Positions 1 through 11,543 of a stretch of 64,000 bases of DNA are shown one piece after another. Positions within the stretch are counted from its first letter, which is position 1, and each line of letters starts with the position of its first letter. The position numbers were made by a program, and so were the translations under genes. The DNA is taken from assembly GCF_964340395.1 (NCBI RefSeq), contig NC_135562.1, forward strand, positions 19,980,626 through 20,044,625, given 5' to 3'. The DNA comes from Glandiceps talaboti. Lineage: Eukaryota; Hemichordata; Enteropneusta; Spengelidae. The notes below the pieces were generated by a model. It was given only the letters and a program-made list of their open reading frames with translations, made no database searches and was not told the origin of the DNA.

Positions 1-1177
1 CGTGATGTATATTGAGGGCGTGCGTCATTTGCTTATACTTAGAATTCATATAATTTTTTGTCATTTACTGTATGAAATAATTTGAAGGAAATATTACGAA
101 TTAATTCATATTGTCTGAAATTTTATATCTAGAATATATTCACTCATACATTTGCGTTCCATTCTTTACCTATATTTGTGTCTTGAAAATAGTACCGGTG
201 AGCGTTCTGCACAGGTCACCTTGCTTTGACCTCAAAAAAACACTAAAAGAATGTATGCAATTTGTAGCGTTTTAGGCCATTCTTTTATATAAAAAACTCA
301 AAGGTATACCGTTGGAATGTTAGTATGTATGCTTGAAGTCGTTCACTGAGAATCATTCTGTCTTATGTAAAAATATTAAGACTTCAAGTGAAACATGTAT
401 ACATAATGGGCTCTTGTACGTGTACGGACGGCAATGATGTTCAAAGCCACATTACTTATAGTTACTCACATCAAATAAATTCCCACTGTCTTGATCTCCC
501 TTTAACGACATCCTCTCTTTTCTACAGCAGACTCTTAGTATTAAATTCTTTGGCTATAGCTACAACAATAACAGATAATACAAAAATGTTGGGGGGGGGG
601 GGTTGTTTATAAAACTCAAGAAACGTGTTTGCGCGACTTTTAAAATCTTATACTCGAAACCGAATGAACCGTGTATATGAGGTAAACAATGTACACCATT
701 CGTTTTTTATTGTTAAAAAATTAGTTAAACCATTTTTTTTCTTATTTCATAATTTAATATAAATGTCTCGTAATATATATTTATAAATTTACAATACTTT
801 GTGGTGTATATTCAAAATATGTGATGTAATACAGCCTGCTGGTTGTACATACCTACACACAATTTATTATGGCGAGTCTTTGTACAAAATAATAATCATA
901 AAATAATTTTCAAAAAGGAAATCTGACATCTAAATAATGTTCAACTGTGTAATACATGTACTTAGTTTGTTTTTTTAAATTTAAATCGAAGACATAAAAA
1001 GGAAACTGCCTCGACTTCTTTTCCGTCCGTGTTTTAAAGAAGATTTGATTATTGTGTACTTGTCGTCTGCTGCTCTCTGATTGGCTAATACTCGAAAAAT
1101 TACACTTCATTAAATGACGTAGGTTTAATCACGTGTTTATTGGTTAATCTGTAGTTAATATAACAGAGGGTACAATC
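1..1177. other. Noncoding flank, no gene seen
   Basis: No supportable coding region or RNA gene is visible. The stretch is AT-rich with a G homopolymer near 590-602. Its last 120 bases hold two CCAAT-type boxes written as ATTGG (near 1079 and 1138), just upstream of an ATG at 1178, so the right end may be a promoter. That is inference from motif position only. Confidence 0.4.
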
Positions 1178-1549
1178 ATGGCGGAAAATGCAAATCTATG
1201 GCAGTTATTTTTTCGTCTGCCAAATTTGCAACTACAAAACTTAGAGTCCAACTTCAACCGACATTTGAATGGTGACACGCATGGGGCCAAGAAGCAATTA
1301 CAAAACTGGCTTGAAACGGCAAAACCAACAACCACCCACCAAAGTTCTTTTGAAAATGTCGACGTGCGCAATGATGATTCTTTTGAATGTTGCAATCTTG
1401 TGGAAACAATTCAAAGCAATGGAATTGCTACTATGTTTTGTCTATCCAATTGGCTGGTTTACCAATATCACAGAAAGACCAGCTCAAAAATACTCACTTC
1501 ATATCAACATCCAACATCATCCTTCAGCCCAAAGAATTATTTAAACTAG
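1178..1549 (+). CDS. Unrecognised ORF, possible first exon (123 codons)
   Basis: I do not recognise this protein. The ATG sits in a fair initiation context (ATCATGGCG), and the product starts MAENANLWQLFFRLPNL, an ordinary soluble-looking N-terminus with an amphipathic Leu/Asn-rich stretch, followed by a polar segment with two paired Cys near residue 71. Two inverted CCAAT boxes lie within 100 bases upstream. There are no membrane segments or known motifs. The last third (after about residue 75) is less protein-like, so if the gene is real a splice donor may fall before the stop at 1549. An overlapping ORF at 1269-1544 looks like a frame shadow. It lies outside the duplicated blocks, so no second copy is available for comparison. 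It may be a chance ORF. Confidence 0.3.
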   Translation: MAENANLWQLFFRLPNLQLQNLESNFNRHLNGDTHGAKKQLQNWLETAKPTTTHQSSFENVDVRNDDSFECCNLVETIQSNGIATMFCLSNWLVYQYHRKTSSKILTSYQHPTSSFSPKNYLN

Positions 1550-1679
1550 TCATTGAAAATATAACTTCAAACAGAGCTGGGATATCTACATTTGACGCAC
1601 TCCTTGGAGAGGAAGTCATAGTAAAACCCACCATAGTGATTTCAATTGATTTAAAGATGACAGACTCGAGCAATTAATG

Positions 1680-2104
1680 TCGCTAAATTAATATGAACAA
1701 TCTCTACTGGGATCGATTTATTGGTTGAGGGCGCTGTACATATCATCCCTTATGTATATGGAATTTACCAGTTGCCCCCCCCCCCCTCCCTGGGACGTAA
1801 ATAATAACAACCTCTTACTGGACAGCGATCCAACACTATTGTAGTATTCAATACAGTGTACAGTCACAATAGCAGTATATTATATTATAGTTAAGTATGG
1901 TTTCACGAGAGGAGTTATGTAGTTCAATTGTTACTAATGAATAATATGTGGGATGAAATGGTAAGGTATTATTTGGAGGCTTACTAATAGGAAAATATTA
2001 CAACAGGCTCCATTCATACATGCCTCCGTGTGTGTGCATCCTTAATACGTCACTGCTCTGGCATGCAATATCCAATTCCATTCAAACCATGTATAAAGGT
2101 TACA

Positions 2105-2109
<5 letters not shown>
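1680..2109. other. Noncoding spacer
   Basis: No gene is visible. The stretch contains a C homopolymer near 1774-1788 and leads into the TA microsatellite that marks the left edge of duplicated block A. Confidence 0.4.

Positions 2110-2197
<88 letters not shown>
2110..2197. repeat. (TA)n microsatellite
   Basis: About 44 TA units. Homology to block B (55.7 kb) begins immediately to its right, and B also begins at a TA array, so the array sits at the duplication boundary. Confidence 0.95.
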
Positions 2198-2199
<2 letters not shown>

Positions 2200-2656
2200 C
2201 ATATGAAAGGCATTGTTTTGCTACATAATAAGCAAATTTGACGGAATGACACCCATAAGTATTTTAAAAATCAATATTTACTATATACTAGGTGAATAAT
2301 TGTAAAACACGGAGATTCAAAGTGTCCAATCCCATGATACTTGGTGCAAGTTTTTGTATAAGACATCAACGTTGACCATCAATCGTCATCTGTTTCCACA
2401 TTTGATTTGCAAAAGTTAGTTATGAAAGCTTATGTCACAACTTATATATTTCAAACATTTTTATTAAGTTACCTTTTAAATAATGAATAATGAAACTACA
2501 CACATGATTACATTGTTATACAAATACAAAATATCTCGATTGATTAAGAGAGAATTCACACCGTTTTCTCAACGGAAAGTTCTAAAACTCTTTGACTTAA
2601 GAAAAGAGTTAAATTTTCTGTAATGTTAATGATCTGCTAAAATATACATTATATTA

Positions 2657-3473
2657 TATCATGCTACTATGTGCCATTCTGATTGGATGATAACTGTGGT
2701 AAAATCCCATTTGACCACGGCTGGCAGTGGTAAAATGGGCCCCTAAACTAGCATATGAATAGTATATCGAGCCGTCTCAGCGTCCTGCTCTCGTTGAATC
2801 AAGCAACACCAATTTAACTTTTAACCATCAGTCAAGTGCGTCAGGATTATTTCAAAACTGTACATTTTCAGGTTCAGTCAATGTTCAATTTGTTAACCGT
2901 TAAATTAAAGTAGACTGTGTAACGTCGCGTCTCTGATTTACTGTCTCGAGCTTTCTCCGATTCAACTGATTCAACGCCGAGACATCTATTTTTAGCAGTG
3001 TACAAGATTGTATTGTTCTTATGTAAATATCCAAACAAAATTGTTACTTTCTTTGACCTCTTGCCCCGTTTTCTTTGTTGCTAGTTTTCAACGCGTTTTC
3101 GTTTTGCATTATATGATGTAAATAAAGTATTTTATCAATGCAATGCAATGCAGTGTATGGTTTGTGTTCATGCAGTGTGTATGTGTGGGTGACATGAACG
3201 TATCCACTCATCAAAATATGCTCGTTCCCGACGATCTTTTTCTGTACGTGCGAATTCTCCTTTTCAGGCATATAAATAACCACAGAATCACATTTAGAAG
3301 AAATAGACACATATTTTGATATAATATAATAGCAATAACCTCCGCCGAAGGCGTGTATACACTCGAATTTGGTACAATTCGCTCCATATAGCACTCGCCA
3401 TTCAGCTCGTGCTATATGTCGCGAATTGTACCAAAATCTCGTGTATACCCGCCTTCGGCGGGGGTTATTGCTT
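2657..3473. mobile_element. Insertion (~0.8 kb) absent from block B, ending in a palindrome
   Basis: Block B reads ...TACATTATAGAC... continuously (near 56229-56241), whereas here ATTAT occurs on both sides of about 815 extra bases. That pattern fits an insertion with a short target duplication. The inserted segment has no recognised coding region. Its right 140 bases form a near-perfect palindrome (3332-3471). I cannot assign a family. Confidence 0.6.
3332..3471. repeat. 140-bp near-perfect palindrome (MITE-like)
   Basis: The left arm begins GCAATAACCTCCGCCGAAGG and the right arm ends with its complement, CCTTCGGCGGGGGTTATTGC. The arms pair for about 64 bases on each side with a few mismatches around a loop of about 10 bases, and the inner ATATAGCAC / GTGCTATAT also pair. 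This is the shape of a short inverted-repeat transposon or the paired tips of a larger one. Confidence 0.85.
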
Positions 3474-4554
3474 AATTATAGACTATTTCACTAGTAGTAT
3501 AACAGCACAAATGAAAAAATGTTCATTTTAAAAATACCCTGTAAAATACGTTATGTCACTCCGCCCTCAATGGTGTTGATCTTTAAGAGGGCTGGCCGAT
3601 GTATGAGGGCGCCCCAGCATAGCATACCTTACAGGCTCATGAAAATGATAAATAAATTTTAAAAAATACCACACGCAAAGAGGATCGGAGTATCGTGAAG
3701 ATTCAGAGTCGGAACTAAACATGTAAAATAATTTGATGTATTACCAAGTTCTGTTTATATTCAATTTCCTGCTCGGTAATGGCTTGCATTTGTACATTAT
3801 TATCTATCAAAGTTCTACGAATTTTATTGTTGATGTGACTACCATGGCAACGGATATGACCAAAAGTAGCATTCGATCATTCTTTTCTTTATCCTAAGAC
3901 ACGTGTATATATCTTCTTTTAAATCTGATGATTGACAAAAAACAAATAATTACATAAATTATATGATTTTGAATGTGAGGTCACTTTAATCAGGTACAGA
4001 CATTGTCGACTTTGTACAAAACTCTGACATACACAGCTGCAGAGGGCACACTGAAAACTCTGACGCACAGCTGAAAAGAGCATACTAGTATCCTGTTATT
4101 TGAAATCTTTGATAGAAAGCTAATCTCAAGCCTCTGGAACTTTAGAAACTCAAAATACTACAATACTAATATTCTCATGAATTTGTCTCTCACGCCATAA
4201 ATACTTCGTGTTAATGCTGTCGTTGTATGTGGTCTCCCATTAACAATAGCATGTCCCTGTAGTGGATATTCAAACCAGTGTTTGTCACAATTTCGATACA
4301 AAACAGGATTTCTTGATGTCTCTGTAAAATTAAAATTGAGAGACAATAAATTACATAGACCATTACTAAGAGTTAGGCATCATATTATCATATTATAGAT
4401 TTTACCCATTTGTTCAACTACGAATGAACAGTACAAGGTTTTTGTAAGCATATAAGAGTTGATTACCCTTTTGGTGCTAACTACCATCTATGACCTGTGA
4501 TCACTGTACAGGATGGGAAGCAATTTACCACAGATACCAGCACAGAAACTGCCG

Positions 4555-4900
4555 AAAGCAGGGGGTGGGTGGGGGTAAAATATCTTCTTCTGTAGTTTTT
4601 ATTCAGCATCTTAGGAGCATACTAATACTTTTTTTTCTGATTGCTAGAACATACTTCTTTACAGGAAATATGTTTTCTTTGAAAAAATAGCCTGTAATGT
4701 TGACAAAAATGGCAAATATGTCTTGTTTAAGGAAAAAATCTAAAGATTGTAGAAGATGAACGGGGTAGGGAGTAAGATGTCGTCCTATTTGCTAGGTACA
4801 CACCACCTAATCAATACAGTAATATGGTTTTCTGATTGTTAGAATGTTTCTTAACAAACAAAAATGTTTTACTTTGATAACCTTACAAGCAAATTGTCTA
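4555..4900 (+). repeat. Left inverted terminal repeat
   Basis: Inverted match to 9108-9393. It consists of two diverged direct subunits of about 115-130 bp. Each has a G-rich start (GGGGGTAAAATATC and GGTAGGGAGTAAGATG), a CTGATTG(C/T)TAGAA core and a TTTCTTTGA/TTTACTTTGA end. Compared with the right end it has about 45 extra bases near 4712-4757. Tandem subterminal subunits are often transposase-binding sites; that role is inferred here. Confidence 0.88.
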
Positions 4901-5197
4901 GAAATTCTGAAATTCTGTGTATAACGGAATCTATTAGAACAGAAAACTAACGTTCCTCTACACCTCAGCCAGAGCCTTAACAATCACATTTTGGACAGTT
5001 GTGATTCAAATCTGGTTGTACAATCTGAAAATTGTTATGTAGTATATTTAAAGTTTAACATAAATAATATTGGATGACACCTTTTCTACAGGTACGAGAT
5101 TTTGATTTTAAGACACCATACTTAATAAATTTATGCGTACGTTTGTGAGGGCAGTGTCACTATCAATGTGAATTAATGAAGCAAATTAGCATTCAGT

Positions 5198-7893
5198 TTA
5201 ATCAATGTCTGATCCATCAAATATATCTATTTGCAATTCATCTGTAGAGTCGTCATCATCTGAACTGTCGGTTGTGTCTTCTATGATATCTGTCAGCTGT
5301 GATGGTATGCTATCACCATCTTTCCAAAATGGTTCTAGCACATCATCATCAGTTGTCCAACCATAGCCAGCTGTTGGATCTGGAACCTCAGGTTCAGAGA
5401 TATGTGCCCTTTTCCAAATACCAACCTGATAGTTGACCCTTCGTATATGCTGCTCCAGACATTTTCTGCATGGTGGCAAACTTCCAATGCCAACATTGTA
5501 TGATGGGTTAAGTGATGCTGTGTCAGTGCATTTTTCAGATAAAATCACTAGTCTGAGTTCGTCAACACTGTTAAATCGCGTTCGTCCATACATGGCACAT
5601 GTAAATTCTTCGGTTTCATCAATAAGATTTGCCGACACATCCCAAGAGTCACCCAACTTCTTAAGAACTGGTACAAACTTGGGAAGCTTTTGCATTGTCT
5701 TTATTGGTTTGACTTTCCCCATTCCTTTAAATGCACTAGTACTGTCACAACCAGTAAAGGCATGGAGGACCATCAATGCAGTGCACATTTGTTGGGTGTA
5801 ACCATTAGCGAGTTCACTGATGTTTATCAGCCTCGGTTTATTACCAGTACTGGTGTCAAAGAGAATAATGATGTCTGGGAGGGTTAGGGCATAGTACAAG
5901 AGGATGAAGAAGATATCAGTGTCTGGAGATTTAATTCTAACCCATTTATAGCCTTTATCATGTGCATACTGGCAGTAGAGAATGACTCTTGTATCAGTCT
6001 CTTCCTGTGTTGAATGGAGTCCTGTGATTTCTGTCTGCTCAGTTGTATTGCCATCTTCTGACATTAAATGATATGCATTTCCTTCACAAATCAAAATGTA
6101 TATGACCTGTCTTCCAATTAGCCTTTCTACAAAGGAGTGCTTACTCCATACATCCAGCAATACCTGTATGAACTGTTTCATGTTTTCATCATTAGTGAGG
6201 AACACTTTCCAATCTGCTGGGTTTTCTGTGCTGTCACCTTTGATGATGAGTTTTTCACCACAACCTCTCCTCTTTCTTTCAATAGATTTCACTGATTCAG
6301 CTTTGTATGTATCAGTGCTAAAACGACATCAACATTCTTTGGCATCATGTCAAATACTTTAGAACAAATCTGTCGAAAATTAGCGAGAATCTCCTTCATG
6401 AAATAGAAATAAGCATTCCCATCCAAGACAAAAAAAGTTGTGTCACATGGGGGTTGAGCAGAATTTTCAATGTCTTTGGTCAAAAAGTGGAAACCTATTG
6501 ATTTGTCAGTTTTTGCCAAGAAACCATTAGCTGTTCCAATACTATAGGGAACAGGTGTGAGTGGGTATGTCATGAGTTCATTCATATCCAATTGAAGACC
6601 TTGATTTTGAGCCTTCAAAAGCAGCTGGAAAGCTATGTGTCCCTGTTGTCTATACTCAACTACTTTGCCTTTCTCTCTGGACAGCTTCAGCTTTTTGTTC
6701 ATATCACCAATGGTCTTCAATTTTAATCTCTTCACAGGTTCAAAGAAGCCTTCCTTCTTTTCAAGACGATCTTTTATAAATGTCTCTTTCGCTTCCTTTC
6801 CAGCTATCTCTGCTCTTAGAACATCATGTGTTATATCAGATGGTGCAATTGCACCTGATGAAATGCTAAGCAGCCAGTCTTTGTCATCAACAGAGAAAGG
6901 GTTCATGAAACTATTGAAAGCATCATGGACTTTTACAACACACTTTTCACTTTGCAGTATTTCTGCAGGCCTTACATCACGGTTTCCTTTACCATTCATT
7001 GACTCTGACAACATATCTGTTATACTGAATGTTGCGTTCGCACCCACCTTTGGTAAGAATCACAGTTACCTTCTCTAACTTGGTTTTCAAATCCCCCCCC
7101 CCCCCCCCCCGTAATTTGGATTGGGAAATTTTATATTCTTGAGGCTGGATATGTAGATATGACTAAGCTTTAGTATCTTTTTTACACTTAATATGTCAGC
7201 ATCAATCACCTGACATACTTTTGAAAAAGCATCAGCATGAGCTATTTCAAGGTCAATTTGCTGTTGTTTTTCTTTGTCATCTTGACTTCTCCACCTGATG
7301 GGATCGGAGAAGTATTTCGCAAGACAGCTCTTATGGTACTGAGCCTCCAATGCAAAAAAGTCATATCCTCTTATTCTGGTTAGTAGTTTTTCATCCATTT
7401 TCATTTCAGCAACTTCCATAACTTTCTTCCCACCACCAAACTGAAACTTTGAAATGCCTTCTGTAGTCCATATCCCCTTGTCTTTCACTTTTTTCCGACC
7501 TTCTTTGTTACAAAATATGCAATCAGGCTTAAATATAATACTCTCTGCTCCAAGCAATGATGAACGTGATGCATGAGATGGACCAGGTTGTTCAGCTAAG
7601 TGCTCTGTTTGTATCAGACGATTGAGGTTCATTGTAAACCTTTGGTAACAATCACAATGGTAACCATGCTCTGCTGTGAATTGTTCAGGCATGTTCATAC
7701 AAACATTAACCATTCTTTGACCAGAGCCAATAGGTTGAGCCAGCCTTTTTGTGCGTATTTGTTTTAATTTATCGTCTCTGGCAACCGGATCTTTGGTTTC
7801 AGAAAAAAGAGTAAACGATTCACCACTAGAGTCAGGAAAGTGAACTACACAATTGTGTTTCCCCTTACACTTTGACTCATCCCCTTTCAACAT
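5198..7893 (-). pseudogene. Frameshifted gene of a large Cys/His + FEN/PIN-like nuclease-type family
   Basis: Three consecutive minus-strand reading frames together encode about 880 residues of one intronless protein. Part 1 (7893-7087) has Cys/His clusters likely to bind zinc: HCDCYQRFT (about residue 79), CIFC (125-128) and YHKSC (186-190). Part 2 (about 7060-6289) contains FFVLDGNAYFYF near its end. Part 3 (6292-5198) has QEETDTR (96-102), SPDTD (122-126) and FTGCDSTSAFKGMGKVK (179-195), then an acidic tail. These acidic clusters resemble, in order and spacing, the metal-binding motifs of FEN1/PIN-like nucleases, with GCD...GxGK like the GxD-helix-hairpin-helix. That is my inference. I recall such proteins as multicopy and unnamed in corals, molluscs and lancelets. 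Breaks: an 18-base C run at 7093-7110, a one-base slip near 7046-7052, and one base missing in the A run at 6320-6323. Confidence 0.75.
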
Positions 7894-9107
7894 TCTTCAT
7901 TTTTTCTGATTGGATCCATTATACCCCACTACTACAATTTCCAAAATATGAAAGTCAAACAGTTGTGCTTTTTTACTATTTAGGCAATAATATAACTGGT
8001 CACAAACAGTAAGAGTGTTGTCCCTAGGTGAACTTACAAATAGTGTCAATCATTCATATTGTTTTCATTCATAAGAAATGTGTAGCTCCTAACAGTAAAA
8101 ACCACAAGGAAACTGTAGTTAGTGAAAAGCTTTAAGATATAGTAATTATTTCTGTATTAAAGACTACTTTAGGCTCTGATCAAAACAGAGACCTGTATTT
8201 CTACTGATGATAACTGACTGCTAATGTCGAAATGTTTCTGTTTTAGAAGAGACCAGCGAAAGAAAAACCCTTGAAAAGCTGTAAAAAGGAAATATTCAAA
8301 GCACCAACTATTGCAATTACATACCCAAACAACGGCAGTATTCTAATACTTAGAAGTTGGAAATGGCATTTAACACCAATCCAATAAATAACACTGTCTA
8401 ATGGTGAAAAAGGACTGTTAATGCAAGAATTCAATCAACCAGATAGAAAAATCCTGGAAGAAAAGTCTCAGTAAAACGCCTTCAGATAAAAACATTCAAC
8501 AATTCAAACACTAGGAAAACTCTTGAAGAATGATGAAGACTGCTTTGAAAATCCAAAGTATCAGGAAAAACTGATGTTTGCTTGTTGTGTACTTTACCAA
8601 TCAACAGGCCATGTGACTGTAGATGTTGCGCACGGTCACCCATAGTTAAACTAGGTGAATAGCTAATCAGGATTTCCACTACACCATAACAAAGATGAAT
8701 GCAGTGTAGATGAATTTGATGTTTTCAATTCTCTAAATAACCATTTTCCAATGAAAAATTCTTGCTAGAAATATTGATAACCAACCGTTAATCAGTGATT
8801 CTTACTCTCCGACTAAATTTGTTTTAACTCAGACCACTATATATTCTTTATAGTGTTCTGAGTTTAAAAAAAATCAAATGAAGAATTTAAATGGACATGT
8901 GAAGCATTTCATGGAGAAATATTCCCAATACCTATACTTAAAGTTGATATTCACAATGATCGTACATTCTTTAGAATGATTTAGTACCATATACACGCGT
9001 ACGCCAGACAAGAAAATACGCTATAGCTATCCTAACTTTAACCTTTGCAATCTTCATTAGTGTTTCAATGTCCCCTTTAACCAAATATGTTTGGCGTTTT
9101 TTCACAT
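7894..9107. other. Noncoding interior of the 4.8-kb element
   Basis: No coding region is recognised on either strand. A hairpin lies at 8823-8867 (TTTAACTCAG pairing with CTGAGTTTAAA). The short minus-strand ORFs here show no motif. Confidence 0.4.
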
Positions 9108-9393
9108 AATTTGCTAGATTTTCAAAGTGAAACATTTTGTTTTGTTTAAAAACATTCTAACAATCAGAAAACCATGCTACTGTATTGATCAGGTGGTGTG
9201 TACTGAGCAAATAGGACGACATCTTACCCCATACCCCGTTGACATTTTTGTCAACATTACAGGCTATTTTATCAAAGAAAAAATATTTCCTGTAAAGAAA
9301 TATGTTCTAGCAATCAGAAAAAAGTATTAGTATGCCCCTAAGATGCTGAATAAAAACTATAGAGGAAGATATTTTACCCCTACCCCCTGCTTT
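9108..9393 (-). repeat. Right inverted terminal repeat
   Basis: Reverse-complement match to 4555-4900, with strong identity through GATGTCGTCCTATTTGCT and TTTTTATTCAGCATCTTAGG. It ends at TGCTTTT (9388-9394). Confidence 0.88.
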
Positions 9394-9943
9394 TGATATT
9401 TCAAAATGATAGCTTATTTTGATTTAATGGGTGAGAATCATTAATAACCCTCAAATATTCAATGTTAACCTACTTTTTCTTGTTCAGCTCATTCAACTGA
9501 ATAAAAAACACCCCTTATGTGTATCAGATCATGTTATTTAAAAAAAAGAATGGAAAGTTTATCTGTTATTTTGCGGGAAAATTGTTGATTTTTCAGAAAT
9601 CGGCAATTTAAAGCCTCAAAAAATATTTCTTGGCATATGTATGGCAAACATTATATCATTAGAAAGGAATTTCCTAACCTTTCCAAATATATATTGGATA
9701 ATAAATTCCGTACTTGCATGTGTTGTATGGAAGACAATGTGTTACCCCTAACCTCAACCTTTCGATGCCATTCCGTGACGCACATGTAATTTGAAATCGA
9801 GGCCAAACAGGTAGTGCATCCCAAAATTTTCACTATTAACATTTTGTTTCTTATTCAGTAGATTCCAATGAACAAAAAAATACCTAGGATGGAGATTTGT
9901 GGGGGGGGGGTGCACGGTAACCCCCTCTGGCCCATGGACTATT
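9394..9943. other. Sequence without counterpart in block B
   Basis: Noncoding. It lies between the right inverted repeat and the point where homology to B resumes (9944 matching 57327). It could be an outer part of the insertion, another insertion, or DNA lost from B, which has about 140 unrelated bases here. Confidence 0.4.
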
Positions 9944-10067
9944 GTTATTGCCGTTGGGCTGTTATTAGTCCCACAAAACAATTCAAAGAATCATTACTTT
10001 AATATATGTCAGAGATAATCAACGTTTGAAAAAATAGACATAGCAGTATAAAAAAGTAAGACCTACA

Positions 10068-10292
10068 TTAGTCAGCATGTTGTGTCATCAACTCCTGTGG
10101 AACTGTCTCCACTTCGAATTGCTGTTTCTTTGGCACCAGTACTCTGTTCAATTTGGTATTTGTCAAGAACGAAGTAGACGTCGATGAGAGTGACCGTTTT
10201 CTTCGTTCCCGCCTAGACGATGTAAAGTATACTTGCTTTTCAGGTCGTTTGCACCGGCAGATACTATAAGTATACATGTACTTCAGGTCTGC
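10068..10292 (-). CDS. GPCR exon 4: helix 8 and C-terminal tail
   Basis: Residues 358-431 of the assembled receptor. The acceptor is TTATATTTATTACCAG at 10293 and upstream. The exon opens ADLKYMYTYSICRCKRP, so exon 3 ending NDGFR joins in frame to give FMNDGFR-ADLKYMY, a typical NPxxY-to-helix-8 transition. Cys369 and Cys371 are candidate palmitoylation sites. The tail is basic then Ser/Thr-rich (SSRRERRKRS, SSTSTS), suited to kinase/arrestin regulation, and ends VPQELMTQHAD before the stop. The same exon is preserved without stops or frameshifts at 57447-57671, with six amino-acid changes. This conservation, together with phase and fit, is the main support; there is no transcript evidence. 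Confidence 0.85.
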   Translation of the reverse strand, partial: ADLKYMYTYSICRCKRPEKQVYFTSSRRERRKRSLSSTSTSFLTNTKLNRVLVPKKQQFEVETVPQELMTQHAD

Positions 10293-11440
10293 CTGGTAAT
10301 AAATATAAATGAGACGACTAAATCATTTTACAGGGGCACACACTCGCTTTTGTTTTGGGTTGGGGGGGGGTCTGTTGCATATTAAAGGTACCTGTAGCGT
10401 ACGAGTACTTATTGCTTGCTGCGCTCAAATCGGTATTTAGGCATAATACATGGTGGGTTCAATGCTGTAAAAATTAAAAAGTTGAAGAAACCCTCCTCAC
10501 GCCATCAATCATACTAAATGGGAGAATGTAGTGTTGATGGTAATGAAGGCATGTGATGTAACGTGATTGATACCTTATGTTACATTATCATTCAGTAACC
10601 TTATCATTCTATGTATTTGCTTTGAGTGTACTTGGTGTTGAGGTTAGGTATAGTAGGTAGCAGGGAACTTTTACAATATACCAAAACCATGAAAACAGAT
10701 AGGTTATAGCATTACTGAGGCTACAAGACTAACATCAACACGAGAATTATCAAAACTGTAAATGACACACAACATCTCCCTCTAATAAAGAAATACATTT
10801 TCAATTACGAAAAACAAATTAAACCTAGACTGTTTTTGAGCAGTAAAAGACGGCTATTCAGTAGAATCTCATTTGTATCCACTGTCATTCATAATATAAC
10901 TTGTTTTAATTAATTGAACTAAAATGCTTGTTTCAGAAGTTGGGAATTAACTTTATCTTGCTGATTAAAGGCAATACAGTACGATGTTAGCAACATTTGA
11001 AATATTGTTGTTAAAAGTGACATCTAAGGGTATATATATTAGACATAGGAGACATCCTAAGTCATAAGAAGACATTGTAGGATTAAGCAATTATATATCT
11101 AATGAATTTTAAACAGAGCTAGAGACAAACAAGTGGCTACTGATATTATTGGAGATAGTTTTGTTTGGTAAATCAAGTGTTCGTTAAGTGAACAAACCGT
11201 TTTCACATTCAAATCAAGGTAGGACCCTATCTACTATATCTCTTGCTGTGGTGATAAACGATACTCTGCAAATAGAAGGTCGGCCAAGATAAAAAGGATC
11301 ACATGCAATAATCTTAACCAGATCTAGTTCCAACAAGAATATAGTAGAAGACATGAAAGTGGGTAAAGTGGGGTAGCGACACAAAGGACATTGACGTTTT
11401 TGTCTGAACCTTTACTCGTGAGGTCAAGTCTGTTTCCGAA

Positions 11441-11465
11441 GCATATACATACATACATACATACA

Positions 11466-11540
<75 letters not shown>
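11441..11540. repeat. Compound (CATA)n(TA)n microsatellite in GPCR intron 3
   Basis: About 12 CATA units followed by about 24 TA units. The paralogous position in block B has (CA)n(TA)n instead (58650-58779). ORFs reading through it are artefacts. Confidence 0.95.

Positions 11541-11543
<3 letters not shown>

Larger units (their letters stand above)
2198..4553. repeat. Duplicated block A, part 1 (matches 55746-57184)
   Basis: The sequence after the TA array (GACATATGAAAG...CATTGTTTTGC) is repeated at 55746 onward in the same order and orientation, with scattered substitutions and small indels. The match stops at 4553, exactly where the inverted terminal repeat of the 4.8-kb element starts. 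Relative to B, this copy carries an extra segment of about 0.8 kb (about 2657-3473). No coding region is supported; the ORF at 3044-3394 on the minus strand overlaps the palindrome and is not conserved. Confidence 0.9.
4555..9393. mobile_element. 4.8-kb element with long inverted terminal repeats and a FEN/PIN-like gene
   Basis: The left end (4555-4900) and right end (9108-9393) are inverted copies of each other. The left reads AAAGCAGGGGGT..., and the right, read in reverse complement, starts AAAAGCAGGGGGTAGGGG. Between them lies one recognisable gene, the minus-strand pseudogene at 5198-7893. Block B lacks the whole element: its homology to A breaks at 4553 (57184 in B) and resumes at A 9944 (57327 in B). 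The left break coincides with the left terminus, while about 0.55 kb beyond the right terminus is also absent from B. No target-site duplication is obvious. I see no DDE transposase, so the element is either non-autonomous or mobilised by its own unusual protein. Confidence 0.8.

Noticed and set aside
5433-5887. Plus-strand ORFs over the FEN-like gene (also 6096-6362 and 6635-7078)
   Set aside because: Antisense shadows of the minus-strand frames, with no motifs.
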